A stretch of DNA of 64,000 nucleotides, from the NCBI GenBank assembly GCA_013076295.1, contig RQOL01000876.1, forward strand, positions 3,968,001-4,032,000, written 5' to 3'. Below the pieces are notes generated by a model. That model searched no databases. It was given only the letters and a program-made list of their open reading frames with translations, and was not told where the DNA came from. The first letter of the stretch is position 1. Each line of letters opens with the position of its first letter. Source of the stretch: Sanderia malayensis. Taxonomy: Eukaryota > Cnidaria > Scyphozoa > Semaeostomeae > Pelagiidae. The position numbers and the translations under genes are program-made. Of this stretch, positions 46,951 to 58,061 are shown in pieces.

Positions 46951-47403
46951 CTAGCAATGTTTAATTAGGTATATTATGTTTAATTTAATTGATTTTCTGG
47001 GAGTTTTTTCAAAGAATTTTCAGCCTTTTGGGTGATATGAAATTATATTGCCTGATGGGCTTGACTTTAATTATAAATGTAGATAATATTGAATTTATTT
47101 ATAGCATATACTGTATAAAAATTGTCATTTTCTTTCGAAAACGTTTATTGGTTTTGAGTTCGAGCCACTGATCTATAAGAAAAGTTATTTCTTATAGATC
47201 AGATCGAGCCCAGTTTTTGTCCCTGCGACGTTTTCAGGTCGATGCGGTGGCGCAATTAGCGCGAAATTTCATTCGCGAAATGCGAATCAAAGACGACGAC
47301 TGCAAGCATGGTGCCATTTTTTTTTCGGTGAACTACAGAAGGCAACTAAAACGTTAAATTTTGAAGTCTTTAAATTAATTTAACTAACTTACAGACTTTC
47401 AAA
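46951..47403. other. Gap between TBC1D20 and the C18orf63-like gene
   Basis: 453 bp without a coding exon. Contains a perfect hairpin (47169-47201) and ends in an acceptor-like CTTACAG at 47388-47394, nine bases before the next ATG. Confidence 0.5.
47169..47201. repeat. Perfect 14-bp hairpin
   Basis: tgatctataagaaa and its reverse complement are separated by 5 nt (agtta). The heptamer tcgagcc occurs on both outer sides, at 47160-47166 and 47204-47210. It may be a tiny foldback insertion or a 3'-end structure. Confidence 0.75.
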
Positions 47404-50400
47404 ATGGAAGAAACATGGCGAAAAAAGATTTCAGAGGCAAATGAAGCAATTTTCTGCTGTAATTATCCAGATATTTGCTCACAAAGTGTGTTGCATGCTG
47501 TAGAAGCCACGTGCTTGTCCAACAAGGCGCAGCCAGTCGAAACTTCAATTCAACCAACATGTTGCAGGTATGTGCTTCAAATCATTTAAAAAATTTGTCC
47601 ACGCTTACGTTGTTTGAGTTAATCCTGTTTCACAGTTAATGGTCTGCTACAGCAGGCTATGGTTTGGGTGGACTGCAATTTATATTTTTCATGTAAAGTT
47701 TTCACAAGTCAATGAGTCAATGGCTTGCGATTTTTTAGGGAGCTGATATTTACAGAACCAGATATTATTTTATCTCCACAAATGGATTATCCAGACCGCA
47801 TTGTTATCATTTTGCAGGTATTTTATACCATTTTGTACTAAAATTTTCATTTCATGCTAATTTAATTGATAAATAAAATGCATTTAATTTTTTATTATGC
47901 CATGCTGCTTGCCTTGTCTTGGCAGGAATATTAATGCTTGTTTTTAAAATCTTATTTATAGAAAGAAAAACTTTATTCAGAGCATTTTACAGTAAAACTG
48001 AAAGCACTTGGTGTTGAGGTAAAAAATTCAAAATATTTTGTGATATGTGAGAAGCATGATAATTTTGAAAATTTTGAAAGTCTTAATCACAGTAGCTGCC
48101 ATGCCCCCAGGATGGACTATTGGCCATTGATGGTACTACTCTGCTCTTGTTAAATTTTGATTTAATTTTTATTGATTTTTCCAGCTGCAAAATGAAGTTG
48201 ATGTCACCCCTGAGCTCTTCCAATACTGCCTTGCATTCACCCTAAGACATAGGCTAGCACCTTTGTGGAACAAAATTGGAGATTTTATGGTTCAAGGTAA
48301 TTAGCCAATCATTTTATTAATGCTTTGTCATATATATGAAATAATTATACTTATTACTTATTATAATATCTTATTATTTCTAATTATATTTTATTATATC
48401 ACTTAATTACTACTATCTGATAATTTAGAATTTTTCTCTGAAAAGGTAAAGGTTTTCTTGAAGACGGAGGAAAGCGCAATGCAATACGTTAGTAATTCTT
48501 TTGTTATTGTAAGTTTTGTTGTGATTGTAGCATTATGTTTTTGCTGAAAAGTCTTCCTATATGTTTCTTGTGTTTGAGGATTACATTTGAAAGTCTCTAA
48601 CAAGATTTACATTTCCATATGTGCATTTCAAGTGAAGCTGTTACCAACCAAGGTGGTTATATATTTTTTCTTAATTTCATGTTTGCCATTGCCATTTTTT
48701 ATTGCTTTTTGGCAATTTTTAGCCTTGGCATTTTGATTCGACTATATTCTCGGGAAAAAAGTGTGTAAATCCGCACTTCAACCAACGAACGGGATAGTAG
48801 TCGATTTGACAATCATCCAGCCTCGCTCCTACCACATCCACTAGCCTCGTTACCACTACGTTTCTGTGTCGTCATTCATTGGTGTCATTTCTCTTGTTTT
48901 TATCTTAAGTACTGAGCGAGAAACGACCGGAACATAGGGACACAATGTAGTGAGTCCAACTCTACCCCCAAGTCAGACCGCAATAGTCAATAATAGGACG
49001 GCATTTTCCTTCGAGTCTATTGACATGTACGGGAGGATTTTTCGCGATCGACCTGTCAATCATTGCGGCTTACAAAGACAGGCGTGTTTGTTGAGTTTGG
49101 TTTATTTTTGTTCGTTGGCGATTGGGCGCAATCCTTCTTGATACACGTGTAAATAAGTCGCCGTCTTTGGAGAATCGCTTGAACACACTGGCGGATCAAT
49201 AAGATCAACAGGGCTGGTTTGCCGGGGCTCAACTCGATCCGACTGTCAGCTGCTGGCTGCTTTCATATGTGACATATTTCCAATTCCCATCGTGTGTGCG
49301 ATATTGTACTATGTAATATACGCGGATATGGATTAGGTCAGCTGTATCTGCTACGCTGCTATCCCAAGCGAGCATTCTCCATCCCTGTGACCCTGCGCTG
49401 TACCTACGTTAATTAATTTCCACAGGAAATGAAATAGGAAGCGCGACTGGAAAGCAAAAATCGCGGGATTTCTTTCCTCGGCATTGTCAAACGTTTGAAT
49501 TAAAGCAATAAAGAACTCGATCCGTATGTAAACAGAAAAAATCTGTTGATTACATGGTCTTTCTTGTCTGAAATTAAACAAGAATGGTTTCTTCAATACT
49601 TTAAGTATCTTTATCACCTCATATCGCCCTCAACGCTTGCCGCACCACAATAACCGTTTCTTAAACGTTTTTATCGCGTTATCCGCTCTTTGTCACGCTT
49701 CTGATGCTGCCAGATCTGTTTTCACATTAGGTAATACCCGTTCATGCAAATTTATCGGCTTTATTTCCCTAATGTATTTGAATTTCTATCTGTATCATAG
49801 ATTGAAGACTTTTTTGTTGCCCCAAACATGCTGAAGGCATTTCAAGCGAATGACAACTGTGTGATTCAAGATACAAGCATAGACAACAATCGTTGTTACG
49901 TCATACCAAGGTAATTCACCGTTTTTCAGCATTCACCCTGAATAACGTGCATTCCAACAGAATGAATGCCAAGTTTTACGTGACTCCAGGGGGTAGGACG
50001 CTTAATCATTCCTAAGGCATGATCGGCAATAGAGAATGGAAATTTTTACTTGACCATGTTTGGTTTCTCGTGTTATTTCTTTTATTAGTAGTTTCAAAAA
50101 GCTTTAGCTCCTATTCTATTGAACGGGATCAATGCTCTGCTTGTGTCGCGTTCTGCGTTATTTTGCCAAACTGTTTTGGCATTATTATTGGGCTGATTTG
50201 GGCGGGACACTTTCACCGAGATCTGAATATTTATCGCCGCACTCGGAGACTCGAACAATCGTTTTATTGCAACAATAATACACGGTTAGAGTGAATTTTC
50301 CCCACTGTACTGTTAGAGGTTTCATCATTCACCGAGCAAAAATAGGAGGGCCGTAAAAGATTTCGGATGCTGAGCCGTACTAATCACGACCAAAAGCTGA

Positions 50401-53400
50401 TACTTTGACAGCGTACATTAAGCTTGTCTTCTTTCCTGGACCTCTTGTTTTTGAAAGCTATTCTTTGCGTTCAACTTGTGCTTGATCTCTTTCAACAAAG
50501 ATCTCGATTACTTAGTGGATTAGTAGTCCTGTAGTGTAGGTAGGTTTAATTCCGACGTCCTTTTATACCACATGTGGGATGTTTTGTTTGAAAACGAACT
50601 CATGTATGGCAACTGGGTACTTCTCAAGCGATTGACCACGTGCTGAAACAATGAACATTTGTTTTACAGGGCTTGCTTACAATTTCTATGTTAATACCGG
50701 CTATTTTATTATTTTATTTTTCGGCTGGCCTGTCTTTGAATTTCTGTTGATAGTACTCAATCTTTCTTATAACGAGCTTTTCGTAACGCTTCCCCACGAT
50801 CCCTATGGCCGCTTAATACACACAACCAACAATTTCGATTCCACGACAGTACACATTTGCCACCAACATCTTCATTTCCATCTCAAACACGCATGCAGTA
50901 GCGAGAGGATAGAAATTGAATCACAGTGTGTAGTTTATCTCTGCTTTATGATAGAAACTAGATGCTGGAATAGTTTTGTTTTTAACCAGCTCAGTTTAGT
51001 TTTCCCAACTTTACAGCATGAAAGAGGCATTTGTATGCTCCATATCGAGACTACTTCCAAAGACATCTCCTTTTACAAGTTACGAGGAGCTAAGAAAACA
51101 TTGGAAGTTGATGGTACGATGTTGTATACAGCAATGTTTAGTTAGAAGTAGTTAGGTGCAGTTGCTTAAGACACAGTCATAATAGATATTGATAGTGCTA
51201 AGTGTATCAAGAGATATTAAAGCCGTCATGCATGATCATTTTCAACCAGTCCTTACGTTTTCAGTTAATTAAGATTCACTTGCGCTTTTCAGTATGGATA
51301 TCATTTGCCGACAAACAGCTGCGATTGTTACTACAATGTTCGGTTTTATGGCGAGACAATGTTCACGTATCTTTTCTAATGTATTCATTTGTATTTTTGA
51401 CCCAGTATAAGGAACACCCCATTACAATTTATTCATCTCGAAAATGATATTGGCTGCATCTCTTCTTTAGACAGTCTACTCTAAATAAGTGGAACCTGCA
51501 CTGGACCGAAAAAAATGGTTCGACTTATCGAATGCTCCACTTATCCGAATTATAGGTTTGTTAATGCAAATCCAAGGGACCGGATAAATTGGCTCCACTA
51601 AACGAAAGTTCCACTTATCCGGGGTTCCACTTATCGAGAGTAGACTGTATTTTATTTCCTTAAGTGTTTCGTTCAAATGTCCTAAATGATTCTTAACATC
51701 ACATTAAGGTATCCATCTTACTGTATCAGAAGTAACGAACCCGTGTTCTTCTATCGATGTGACTCTGAATCAATCCAGTCTACTTTTCTGAAGGATTTGA
51801 ACCTCCGAGTTCCATCCATCTGTGGTATTCCAATCACATTGAGCAGAGCTCCGTTACGTCAAGAGGTATTTGCTTAATGCGTTTATACCTTTGCTATGCT
51901 ATTGCTTTATACCATACATAATATATAGTTACCGTATAACTATATATTATGTGATATATGATAGCTATATATATCACATGAGAAGTGCTGTCCTTATCGG
52001 CATACGATGGAGGGAAATTTCAGAGATTTTACATAGGTGCTCGCCAAACAAACCATGATTGAATGATCATAGTCTGTCTAACGAAACTCGGACTCTAAGT
52101 CACAGAGAATCGGCCTTTTATTTTCTGCACTTCTATTATTATATTGTATAGTTATATAGACATTATAGTTATATAGACATTTGAGACATTTGAGACATTT
52201 TTTGTAAGAATTGCTTTCATGAATGCTTGATAAGAATGCTTATAACTTGTTCAATTGTTGATATTGTTTTCCAGATAAGGCTTTGCAAAGCAATTGCTGA
52301 TTCAGAGTCATTTCTCCAACGCAAACCGAGTCCCAAGACCACTGCATTAAAAGCATTGCCAACTTCTTTCGTCAATCACGATGTGCTTGGCCCAACCTCA
52401 GATGCAAAGCAAATCTCATCCGTAAACGGTAAATATCTATTAAATATCCCTGGTCTATTCTCGGGTCACCTAGCTTCGTATCTATATTAATATTTGTTTT
52501 TTATCGCACTGCTGACCACCTTTGTGTCTTAGCAGTGGTCCTCTCTCGCATTCCCGTTGCACTAACATGAAAGTATTATGTAGCTAATAGTAATTACTTA
52601 AAAGCTATTGGTCGCAGAGGTTTCTGGTTCAAATACAAGCAGAATTAGGAGCAATTGAGTAAGCAAACAGCATTTGGAGCAGTTGATTTTCTTTTTAAGG
52701 CAGGCTATGTCATATCGTACATTTACGGCTGTGCTCTTTTTCGAGTGTGCCGTATTTAATAACTGCGTTCCGCTCAGTCATTTTTTTTCAAATTTTTTTT
52801 GACATCCAGCTCTTGACTCATTTTCAGATCCGCACAGTTCTCGAACAGCTAACGCGTGAGCCCAATTCGCCATAATTACTTTACAAAACATAACATACAT
52901 TGATCTTGAGACAATGCGCATAGCTCCATCGCTTATCATCACTAACTTTGTATTGAGAATCTATTCGTGGGTTGACCCACAGTCTAGTACAATCGTAATT
53001 TGCAAAAGGGCTTGACTATTTCAGACTCATTATACTATCTCATTGTACGTCACCTGTCCGAGCTTCCCTTTCCATTTTACGACAGTGCTTGTTTATATTT
53101 CACTGTGCAAATTTGTATGAAACGTCATAATTTAATAGATTTCCTTTACTTGTCTGTACATGTTGCAGTTTTTGTAATTTGTGAGGTCATCCATGTACAG
53201 CTTCAAGGCTCTGAGACTAGTGTTATTCATTCGTAATTTGCGACGCAGTAAGAATCTTCCCTCGGGGTAGCTGAAGCTGAAATTGTTTGAAATTTTCGAA
53301 CTTATCTTTATATCAGCAAACTACATACTGAACGCTGTATCCTATGTGACCCTGTTGTTAACGACAGCGTGAATACGTGAATACAGCGTGAATAGACATT

Positions 53401-56400
53401 TTTTATTAGAAAATGTGTCCTTATTTTGCAGATACTGTTAAGTCACTTGTGCCAGTCTCGGAGACAAAGCCTCGCCTGGTACCATCATTTACAAAGCGCA
53501 GATACCCAATGGCAATAAAAACAAATACATTTGATAATAGCAAGGTACAGAAAATTAGAAAAACAGCACCAGTTGTTGTTGCCGCAAAGACTATAGATCA
53601 ATCTGTTAAGAAAAGTACTGAGCAGGTGAACCCAAAGTTGTCTGTCTCAAAAATGCTTGGTAATAGCAGTGTACCAGTAGACAGGCCAAGAACCACGCCT
53701 TCTGCAAGTTTATCTGGCCGTATAGCAGTTGCTAGTTCAGTTATTAAAGCGAATAACAGGCATACTGCTGCAAAGCCCTGTCGTGCCACTGCCTCGTTTG
53801 AAAAACCCAAGAGCTTGCCTCTGAATTTAGCAAGTCAACAAACCGTCGGCCCATCAACTAAACAACAAATAGGCCAACAATCTACGGAAGAATTTGTTGG
53901 AAAGCCTCCTCGTGAAATTGCACCACCACCACCACTATTGGAAAGACAAGGAAGCTCGTTGGGTCTCAGTTTGGCCTATCAGATACTTCAGGATTGTTCG
54001 CATGATGACGTCGATGATGACGATTTTGAAGAGCAGCCAGTTTTCGCGGGAAAACGTCAGCAGCTGATGCCACAAGCAACGCCATGCAAGCTGGCAAAGA
54101 GTTCGAGTCTGCAATTTGCTACTGAACCAATTAAAGTGAGTAGTCCTTTTGATTCCTTGAGATCACTTGATTTTTTTGTTTTCTACAGATTCCTGTTGAT
54201 CTTCTTGGTTCTGTTGATCCTCAGAAACGTTTTACAAATTTTTCTCAAATTCCAAAATCCAAAGTGATTAAAAATGTTGTCGCTGTTTAACGGCTTTTCG
54301 GTGAAATTTGTAGCTTTTAAGAAAGGGGCACAGTGTGTTTATAGTACCTACGTCAAAACGAGACTAGCCTCTTTCTGTGATACATTGCACAATTACATTA
54401 CCCACGTTGCTTCATCAATACAAGGCTAGCCTCTTAATCAGACACGACGCTTGCCTATGTGCTCTTCAAGCACGAAGGAAATTTCCTAATGGACGTTACG
54501 GATAATGGAGGAAGCTACTATAAATATTGATAGCTCATGCAAATATTTGCAGCAAAAATGCCGAGTGTCCTTCATAGAATGGTCATAAAAACTGAAATTG
54601 TGTAACATTCTTTCCAAAACCTGTCACGAGATATTTAATAAACCTCGGCCTTTCAGTCACGTAATTAAATATTATACTTCCCTTGCTAAGACCTCTGATA
54701 TGCTATACCGTTTTTCAAAGGCTTCTCACATTTGCAACAACCAAGTATATATGTATATTTATAAGTATATAATCTACATATGTATATTTAATTTTATCTG
54801 CTTGCTTCGACAGTTAAAAGTCCTGGGGCACTTGTCCTTCATCCCCTCCTCCCACAGACAATGTTGTCTCTAGAGATAATATATCAAATATCTATTAAAT
54901 ATCGAAACAAATTCTTTTTTCAGGATGATCACAGGGGTCTGCTTGAGAGAGCCACTTTAGGGGGAGTGCGGGGTTGAATGATGCCCCCAAAAAAGGAATT
55001 TTGCGGGTTGATAATCTTTTTTGTGAATTTGAAAGTGTTCCAAGGACTTCTGTCCCTGTTATAGTTGAGGAAAGTCAAAGTATAAACCATATATGTACAT
55101 TTATGTGTATCTACCGGCTTGACAGATGTGAACAAAATGGCATCCTATAACGTGTATTCCCGAAATTATCTGTTTATACACAGAGTTGAGCTGTAACTGC
55201 TCTTTTATTTGCCAACTAATTGAACACACGGGACTTGGCATTGTGGAATTACGTTTTTAATGATGAATACAAATGTTTGCACCGGTAAAATCGTATGCTG
55301 CCGGTCTGTTTGCATTGCTAAAACGATTTGATGTCCACGAATGTGTATATGCAGCTTGATGTAAAAACTACTTACTTTCATTCTCCACCTGTTGTTGCGT
55401 CAGCATTGGATTTTGATTATGATTATGTATTGGAGGGGGGATATGTTCATTGCATTTTGGGCCTTGTGCCCCCCCCTGTCGTGCTGTGTCACATTGTTGT
55501 GCAACTAGCAGCACTCTCAATAAGTTCTGCATTCGGTTTACTGTTATTTTCCTGCTAAATTATTCAAGTGCCTGTTTTTGTTTTATTCTTATTAAACATC
55601 CACTTCCATGTGTGAATATATAATGTATGAACATGTATCTTAGAGTGAACTTTTGTTCAATTGAGATGTTTCGATATTTACAAAGAGTATAGAGTAATAG
55701 CAATAAAGACAAGAAAGCTACAGTTTATGATGATAATACTCTGTGTTTTATGCTTTCGCGAACAATGATACGATTGTCGTGAGAGTATAAAACTCAAAAT
55801 ATTTGTATAAATTTTAGCTTTTTGCTTTCATTGCTTCTGTGTGAGAGTATATTTAACAACTCTATAATTGATTCAACCTCATATTCAACAGGGCTTAGTT
55901 TTCTACTCTCGAGATTAATTCATTTGTTCTGGAAGTCAGATACTTTTTATTGAACATTTTCTTAATATGTCAAACTTATCTTATGATTTCCACTGTTTCA
56001 AAGTCTTGATTTATTAAGGATCGTATTTGAATAGCGTGGCATGAGAATCAGATATTCTTGTGTCTTCGACTCGAATCTTGTCTTGGTTTTTTTGCTATTT
56101 CGGAGAATATTTGTTGGGGTGTTAGCTCATCGTGCTCGAAAGAGTAACGATAAAGACACCTTGGGAGCCGAAAAGCCGTTATTGTGATGCTAAACTAATT
56201 ACACGAAGCTATTATTGTGCTTTTGACCACGCAAATTTCAAGCTTACTCGCCCTGCGATCATTACCTATTAATGAACTGCACAAAAAAATCATGCGCCAA
56301 GATCTCACAGCTTCGAATACATGTGGTACGACGTCGATATTTATCAGTATTAATTGGTTCAATTTGCAAACCGATTTACCATCAAGAGGCATGAATCATT

Positions 56401-58061
56401 TACGACATGTACCGTCATATACATTGATTTCTGCTTGCTTCTTCGATTGGCCTCATCAATTATTCATGGCAGGTGCCGCACAACTACAGATGGTTCTTGC
56501 ATGCTTTCGTGCCTTCTTCGCCAACGTGTCACGCACTTAACACGATGAGTCAGAAATTGAGCAACATTGACGTCATAATCACGCTGGGCGGAGGGGGCTA
56601 TGATTATAGAGGTTGGGGGTTGAAGTTAACGACTGGGACAATTACACGGGGCATTCTGCCTTGATTTATTTGTCAATGCCCTAAGATTTGATAATTTTTT
56701 CATGTTGCTAAAGTTATTATGAATTTGAAATGGGAGTTTAATTTGTCTTTGTAGTCCAGCAACATTCAAAAGCAAGCAAGGAAGTCCCGTTCAAAACCAG
56801 TTGCTGACGCGAACTTGGACATGAAAGAGCTGGTGCGCAGAAACGAGGTATAATCTCTTTCATTGTTTTTCATTAACTATGGTTATCAACAAAATTAATT
56901 GGCTTTTTGTCAGTTAGAAAGTATCTCTCCCTATCGTCTCTGAAAATCACCCTTTGAATGAGTGATCACCCCTGGTATGACGTGATTACCCCTGATATGA
57001 TATGATCACCCCTGATATGATATGATAATCTCTGATATGATATGATCATCTCTGATATGACATGATCATCTCTGATATGATATGATCACCCCTGATATGA
57101 TATGATCATCTCTGATATGATATGATCACCCCTGATATGATATGATCATCTCTGATATGATATGATCACCCCTGATATGATGTGATCACCCTTGATATGA
57201 TATGATCATCCCTGGTATGATATTGAACAAGCCCAATACTTTAGCACCATATCAATTACAATGCAATCCTAGATGACGTGATATTAATGCCTATCTGATT
57301 AGAGGCCTATCACCATCCAGCCTCTATTCTGAGCGCCACTTCCTTTCGCTCTAGCGCGATTAGCGATCGGCGATTAACGAGCCCGCACATCAATTCAGAT
57401 CATACTAATACTGTGTGGTATTTCAACTGCAAACGACGTTTAATTAAATGATGTTAGTTCTGCACACAACTCAGCGACGAAGTTTAAGTAGATGAGGGAT
57501 TATCCGTGTGTGCTTTGATGGGATTTCGAGTGATATCATTCACATGATACATGATGACCCAATGTTGGTTTAACTGTTTTTAATGAAGATGTATTGTGTA
57601 ACTTCTGCTACATACACCTGCAATTCTTGAATGCGAAACATACGCACATGTAAAGCTCTTTTATTTGTCTGTCAATAATCGTTATTGTTACGGTATTACC
57701 TTCCACTCCCTCTCCCCTCCCCCTCTTTCTCCTCTCTTTATCTAGGGGCATCCTTTACCTCTTGGTTATCGCATTATCTTCCTGATTATCTCACTCCCTT
57801 CTTGATTATCTTATTCTCTTCTTGATTATCTCATTCCCTTCTTGATTATCTCATTCCCTTCTTGATTATTTCATTCCCTTCTTGACTATCTCATTCCCTT
57901 CTTGACGATCTTATTTTCTCTTCTAGTTGAAAAAGGCGAATGTTGCCAGTCTAAAGGCGTGGCTTAAGGAAAAGGGTGTGGCATTCAAAGCAAATAGCAA
58001 GAAGGAAGACCTAACGCAGTTGGTACAGAACTACGTTACGTGTCATGCGGTTGAGGAATAA
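47404..58061 (+). CDS. C18orf63-like (DUF4708) protein with C-terminal SAP-like segment
   Basis: Fifteen exons: 47404-47567, 47739-47817, 47962-48018, 48185-48296, 48446-48487, 48579-48652, 49801-49910, 51017-51113, 51293-51366, 51709-51865, 52275-52428, 53432-54135, 54189-54263, 56755-56847 and 57927-58061, giving 708 residues in one frame. The N-terminal half aligns in order with what I recall of human C18orf63: RHRLAPLWNKIGDFMVQGKG, a beta strand ending VKLLP, NNRCYVIPS, SPFTSYEELRKHW, YGYHLP, TYPSYCIRS and VPSICGIPI. A polar, low-complexity middle (exon 12) includes an Asp/Glu patch. The last exon encodes NVASLKAWLKEKGV and KKEDLTQLVQNYV, a SAP-like helix pair that often binds nucleic acid. 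Its function is unknown. Failure to splice at 54263 gives an early stop at 54288-54290 and loss of the SAP-like part. Confidence 0.85.
48852..48957. mobile_element. Degraded copy of the 111-bp MITE family
   Basis: The right end (acacaatgtagtgagtcc) matches the arm at 5666-5686 with few changes. The left end (ccactacgtttctgtgtcg) is a poorer match. Its length of about 106 bp fits the intact element. Lies in a C18orf63-like intron. Confidence 0.55.
51472..51647. mobile_element. 176-bp pogo/Tigger-type MITE
   Basis: The left end cagtctactctaaataag and the reverse complement of the right end (cagtctactctcgataag) match at 23 of 25 positions over the full arm. TA follows the right end; the left flank has decayed to GA. 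Inside, ccacttatc(c) motifs recur, as in CAGT-ended pogo-like elements. There is no ORF. It sits in the intron just before exon 10 of the C18orf63-like gene. Confidence 0.85.
51917..51977. repeat. Two adjacent AT-rich palindromes
   Basis: cataatatatagtta (51917-51931) pairs perfectly with 51937-51951 across a 5-nt loop. Immediately after, gtgatatat (51951-51959) pairs with 51969-51977. A double hairpin could extrude as DNA or fold in the intron RNA. Confidence 0.75.
56961..57225 (+). repeat. 20-bp tandem array, about 13 copies
   Basis: Units of the form YcctgatatgatatgatcaYc, mostly 20 bp. From about 57061 they alternate between gatcacccc and gatcatctc endings, so the true period becomes 40 bp. 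Lies in the last intron of the C18orf63-like gene. Confidence 0.95.
57758..57917 (+). repeat. Second 20-bp tandem array, about 8 copies
   Basis: Unit cttcttgattatctcattcc, pyrimidine-rich, ending just before the acceptor of the last exon (57925-57926). Sequence is unrelated to the array at 56961-57225 but has the same period. It forms part of the polypyrimidine region of that acceptor. Confidence 0.93.

Noticed and set aside
50651..51145. 164-codon open frame inside the C18orf63-like gene
   Set aside because: It is the longest open frame nearby, but its protein resembles nothing and does not align. The real exon (51017-51113) lies within it in another frame and continues the family alignment on both sides.
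52600..52660. ggttcaaat-type motif resembling a tRNA B box, also seen in the 184-bp repeat
   Set aside because: No matching A box, no acceptor stem and no cloverleaf can be drawn around it.
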